Origin: Bradyrhizobium liaoningense
Lineage (GTDB): Bacteria > Pseudomonadota > Alphaproteobacteria > Rhizobiales > Xanthobacteraceae
Length of the DNA: 64,000 nt
Direction of reading: 5' to 3'
Assembly: GCF_018130825.1 (NCBI RefSeq)
Contig: NZ_JAFCJS010000003.1
Location: 558,001 to 622,000 of the forward strand
Positions 62,406-64,000 of the stretch are shown one piece after another. How positions within the stretch are numbered: position 1 is the stretch's first letter; every line of letters starts with the position of its first letter. A program made the position numbers and the translations under genes. The notes under the pieces are model-generated. The model was not told where the DNA came from. It did not search any database and saw only the letters and a program-made list of their open reading frames with translations.

Positions 62406-63302
62406 ATGGCGACGGCGCATACCAAGCATCACGACTATCACCTGGTCGATCCCTCTCCCTGGCCGGCCGTCGGTTCGCTCTCGGCCTTCATCATGGCGGT
62501 CGGCGCGATCGCCTGGATGCATCACATGTTCGCGGCCGCCCCGATCGTGTTCGGCGTCGGCACCGTCGGCGTGCTCTACACCATGGCAAGCTGGTGGGGC
62601 GACGTGATCAAGGAAGCCCAGTACAAGGGCGACCACACCCGCGTGGTGCAGCTGCATCACCGCTACGGCATGATCCTGTTCATCGCCTCCGAGGTGATGT
62701 TCTTCGTGGCCTGGTTCTGGGCCTATTTCAACGCGGCGCTGTTTCCGGCCGACGCCGTCCATGCCACCCGCGATGCGGTGTTCGGCTGCGGCCTCGGCAC
62801 CCAGGCCGGCGCCTGTGCGGTGCCCGGCACCTGGCCGCCCAAGGGCATCGAGACCTTCGATCCCTGGCACCTGCCGCTCCTCAACACGCTGATCCTGCTG
62901 ACGTCGGGCACCACGGTGACCTGGGCCCACCACGCGCTGCTCGAGAACGATCGCCAGGGCCTCAAATACGGCCTGATCCTCACCGTCGTGCTCGGCGCGC
63001 TCTTCACCTGCGTGCAGGCCTTTGAGTACAGCCACGCGGCGTTCTCCTTCGCCGGCAACGTCTATGGCGCGACCTTCTTCATGGCGACCGGCTTCCACGG
63101 CTTCCACGTGCTGGTCGGCACCATCTTCCTGATCGTGTGCCTTGCGCGCGCCTATGCCGGCCACTTCACGCCGAAGCAGCATCTCGGCTTCGAGTTCGCC
63201 GCCTGGTACTGGCACTTCGTCGACGTGGTCTGGCTGTTCCTGTTCCTCTGCATCTATGTGTGGGGACGCGGTGCCGAGGCCATGGCTCACGGCGCGCACT
63301 GA
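62406..63302 (+). CDS. coxC: cytochrome c oxidase subunit III
   Basis: The 298-residue, seven-helix subunit stabilises subunit I. Helix-rich segments such as [23 protein letters not shown], and the family markers [20 protein letters not shown] and [19 protein letters not shown], are clear. ATG 62406 follows GGAGAGAGA. A terminator-like hairpin follows at 63321. Confidence 0.96.
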   Translation: MATAHTKHHDYHLVDPSPWPAVGSLSAFIMAVGAIAWMHHMFAAAPIVFGVGTVGVLYTMASWWGDVIKEAQYKGDHTRVVQLHHRYGMILFIASEVMFFVAWFWAYFNAALFPADAVHATRDAVFGCGLGTQAGACAVPGTWPPKGIETFDPWHLPLLNTLILLTSGTTVTWAHHALLENDRQGLKYGLILTVVLGALFTCVQAFEYSHAAFSFAGNVYGATFFMATGFHGFHVLVGTIFLIVCLARAYAGHFTPKQHLGFEFAAWYWHFVDVVWLFLFLCIYVWGRGAEAMAHGAH

Positions 63303-63320
63303 GCTGTGATGGATTGATTG

Positions 63321-63348
63321 GAAAGGGCGGCCGCAGGGCCGCCCTTTC
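63321..63348 (+). terminator. hairpin after coxC
   Basis: GAAAGGGCGGCC (63321-63332) and GGCCGCCCTTTC (63337-63348) pair around GCAG. Only CGCTTT follows, so termination may be partial, allowing read-through to the DUF983 gene. Confidence 0.75.
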
Positions 63349-63399
63349 GCTTTCCGGCCGCCGCAAGATTCTGCGGGAAATGTGATAAAGTAAGCCGTC

Positions 63400-63801
63400 A
63401 TGAACGATACCGCCGGTCCATCCGAGCCTGAGACCACCGTCCTGCAGAGCGCGATGCGCGGGCTTGCCTGCAAATGTCCGCGCTGCGGCCAGGGCAAGCT
63501 CTATGCGGGCTTCCTCAACCTCGCCCCCGCTTGCGAGCGCTGCGGCCTCGACTATGCCTTCATCGATTCCGGCGACGGTCCGGCGATCTTCATCATCATG
63601 CTGGCCGGCGCCATCGTGGTCGGCTGCGCACTGGTCGTCGAGGTCAAGTATCAGCCGCCGTTCTGGCTGCATGCGGTGCTCTGGCTGCCGCTGATCCTCG
63701 CCACCACGCTGCTGCCGCTGCGTTCCATGAAGTCGCTGCTGATCGCGCTGCAATTCCATCACAAGGCGGCGCCGGGCCGGCTGATCGACCGCGCGAAATG
63801 A
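63400..63801 (+). CDS. DUF983 family protein
   Basis: The 133-residue protein has two zinc-finger-like Cys pairs, CKCPRCGQGKLY (Cys24, 26, 29) and CERCGLDYA (Cys45, 48), then two hydrophobic helices (IFIIMLAGAIVVGCALVV and FWLHAVLWLPLILATTLL). DUF983 genes often sit between coxC and surf1 in alphaproteobacteria; a role in oxidase assembly is likely but unproved. Its stop overlaps the surf1 start by four bases (ATGA). Confidence 0.92.
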   Translation: MNDTAGPSEPETTVLQSAMRGLACKCPRCGQGKLYAGFLNLAPACERCGLDYAFIDSGDGPAIFIIMLAGAIVVGCALVVEVKYQPPFWLHAVLWLPLILATTLLPLRSMKSLLIALQFHHKAAPGRLIDRAK

Positions 63802-64000
63802 ACGAGACCGCGCGTAAGCCCCGCGTGGCCGGCTTCGCGCTGTTCACGCTTTTCCTGACTGCCGTCTTCGTGGCTCTCGGCGTCTGGCAATTGCAGCGCC
63901 GGACCGCCAAGCACGAGCTGATCGCGGCGCTCACCGAGCGTCTGGCGGCGGCTCCCATTGCGCTGCCGCCGGCTGCACAATGGGCGGCGCTGAACCCCGC
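63798..64000 (+). CDS. surf1: SURF1 family oxidase assembly protein, 3' end missing
   Basis: The first 67 codons are in the window. After MNETARKPRVAG comes a membrane helix (FALFTLFLTAVFVALGVWQL) with the SURF1 mark GVWQLQRR, then KHELIAALTERL. SURF1 binds heme a and helps load the oxidase. The gene runs off the right edge. Confidence 0.9.
   Translation, partial: MNETARKPRVAGFALFTLFLTAVFVALGVWQLQRRTAKHELIAALTERLAAAPIALPPAAQWAALNP

Overview
The window is high-GC alphaproteobacterial chromosome and looks like Bradyrhizobium or a close relative. Pointers are the cytochrome aa3 oxidase cluster order (coxB-coxA-ctaB-coxF-ctaG-coxC-DUF983-surf1), an archaeal-type class I lysyl-tRNA synthetase, the alphaproteobacterial families Alph_Pro_TM, IalB and DUF6460-like, and many intergenic inverted repeats of the kind seen in Bradyrhizobium genomes. 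The genus is inferred from gene content, not from a search. No rRNA, tRNA, CRISPR array, transposase or prophage structural gene was recognised.

Layout. 1-8.6 kb: a pentose-type sugar locus (LacI-family regulator cut by the left edge, xylB, xylA, ABC ATPase, permease, binding protein), followed by an aldo/keto reductase and a lactonase-type amidohydrolase. 8.7-15.1 kb: a SnoaL-like protein, RidA, a secreted esterase, a KstD-like flavoprotein, a ClpP-fold exported protein, a SCO copper chaperone and an amino-acid binding protein. 15.2-22.9 kb: class I LysRS, an alpha carbonic anhydrase, a LexA-like regulator lacking its serine, DUF952-pyrD, a MATE exporter, an MBL hydrolase and a small membrane protein. 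23.0-31.6 kb: the four ligase-associated DNA-repair genes, split into ligase-exonuclease (minus) and helicase-phosphoesterase (plus), with a TPR-methyltransferase and a branched-chain amino-acid binding protein between them. 31.7-37.6 kb: a LysR/EamA divergent pair, a TauE/SafE exporter with its Alph_Pro_TM partner, and a patch of less typical genes including an LssY_C-domain protein. 37.6-41.1 kb: a very large PodJ-like coiled-coil/Sel1 polarity protein. 41.4-48.4 kb: a PadR regulator diverging from a beta-oxidation set (NTF2-like, acyl-CoA dehydrogenase, unknown 95-residue protein, thiolase, FadJ). 48.5-53.3 kb: small unknown genes, a GST/MarR divergent pair, gshA and a PAN-domain protein. 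53.4-57.5 kb: a nucleotidyltransferase, lepB-tldD, a GNAT and IalB. 57.9-64.0 kb: the cox operon, running off the right edge inside surf1.

How the genes work together. The first locus imports a pentose, isomerises it (XylA) and phosphorylates it (XylB). The two downstream enzymes could oxidise a second sugar to its lactone and open the ring. The repair genes supply DNA unwinding, end processing and sealing. The PadR-linked genes carry out the dehydrogenation, hydration, oxidation and thiolysis steps of fatty-acid beta-oxidation. The cox genes encode the three core subunits of aa3 oxidase, heme O synthesis and copper/heme insertion factors; the SCO protein at 13.4 kb may help load CuA.

Intergenic space is dominated by inverted repeats of at least three families. 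The commonest has six copies and contains four alternating complementary arms, so it can fold in two mutually exclusive ways. Candidate operators lie between lysR/eamA, padR/NTF2 and gst/marR, and a FixK-type box lies upstream of coxB.
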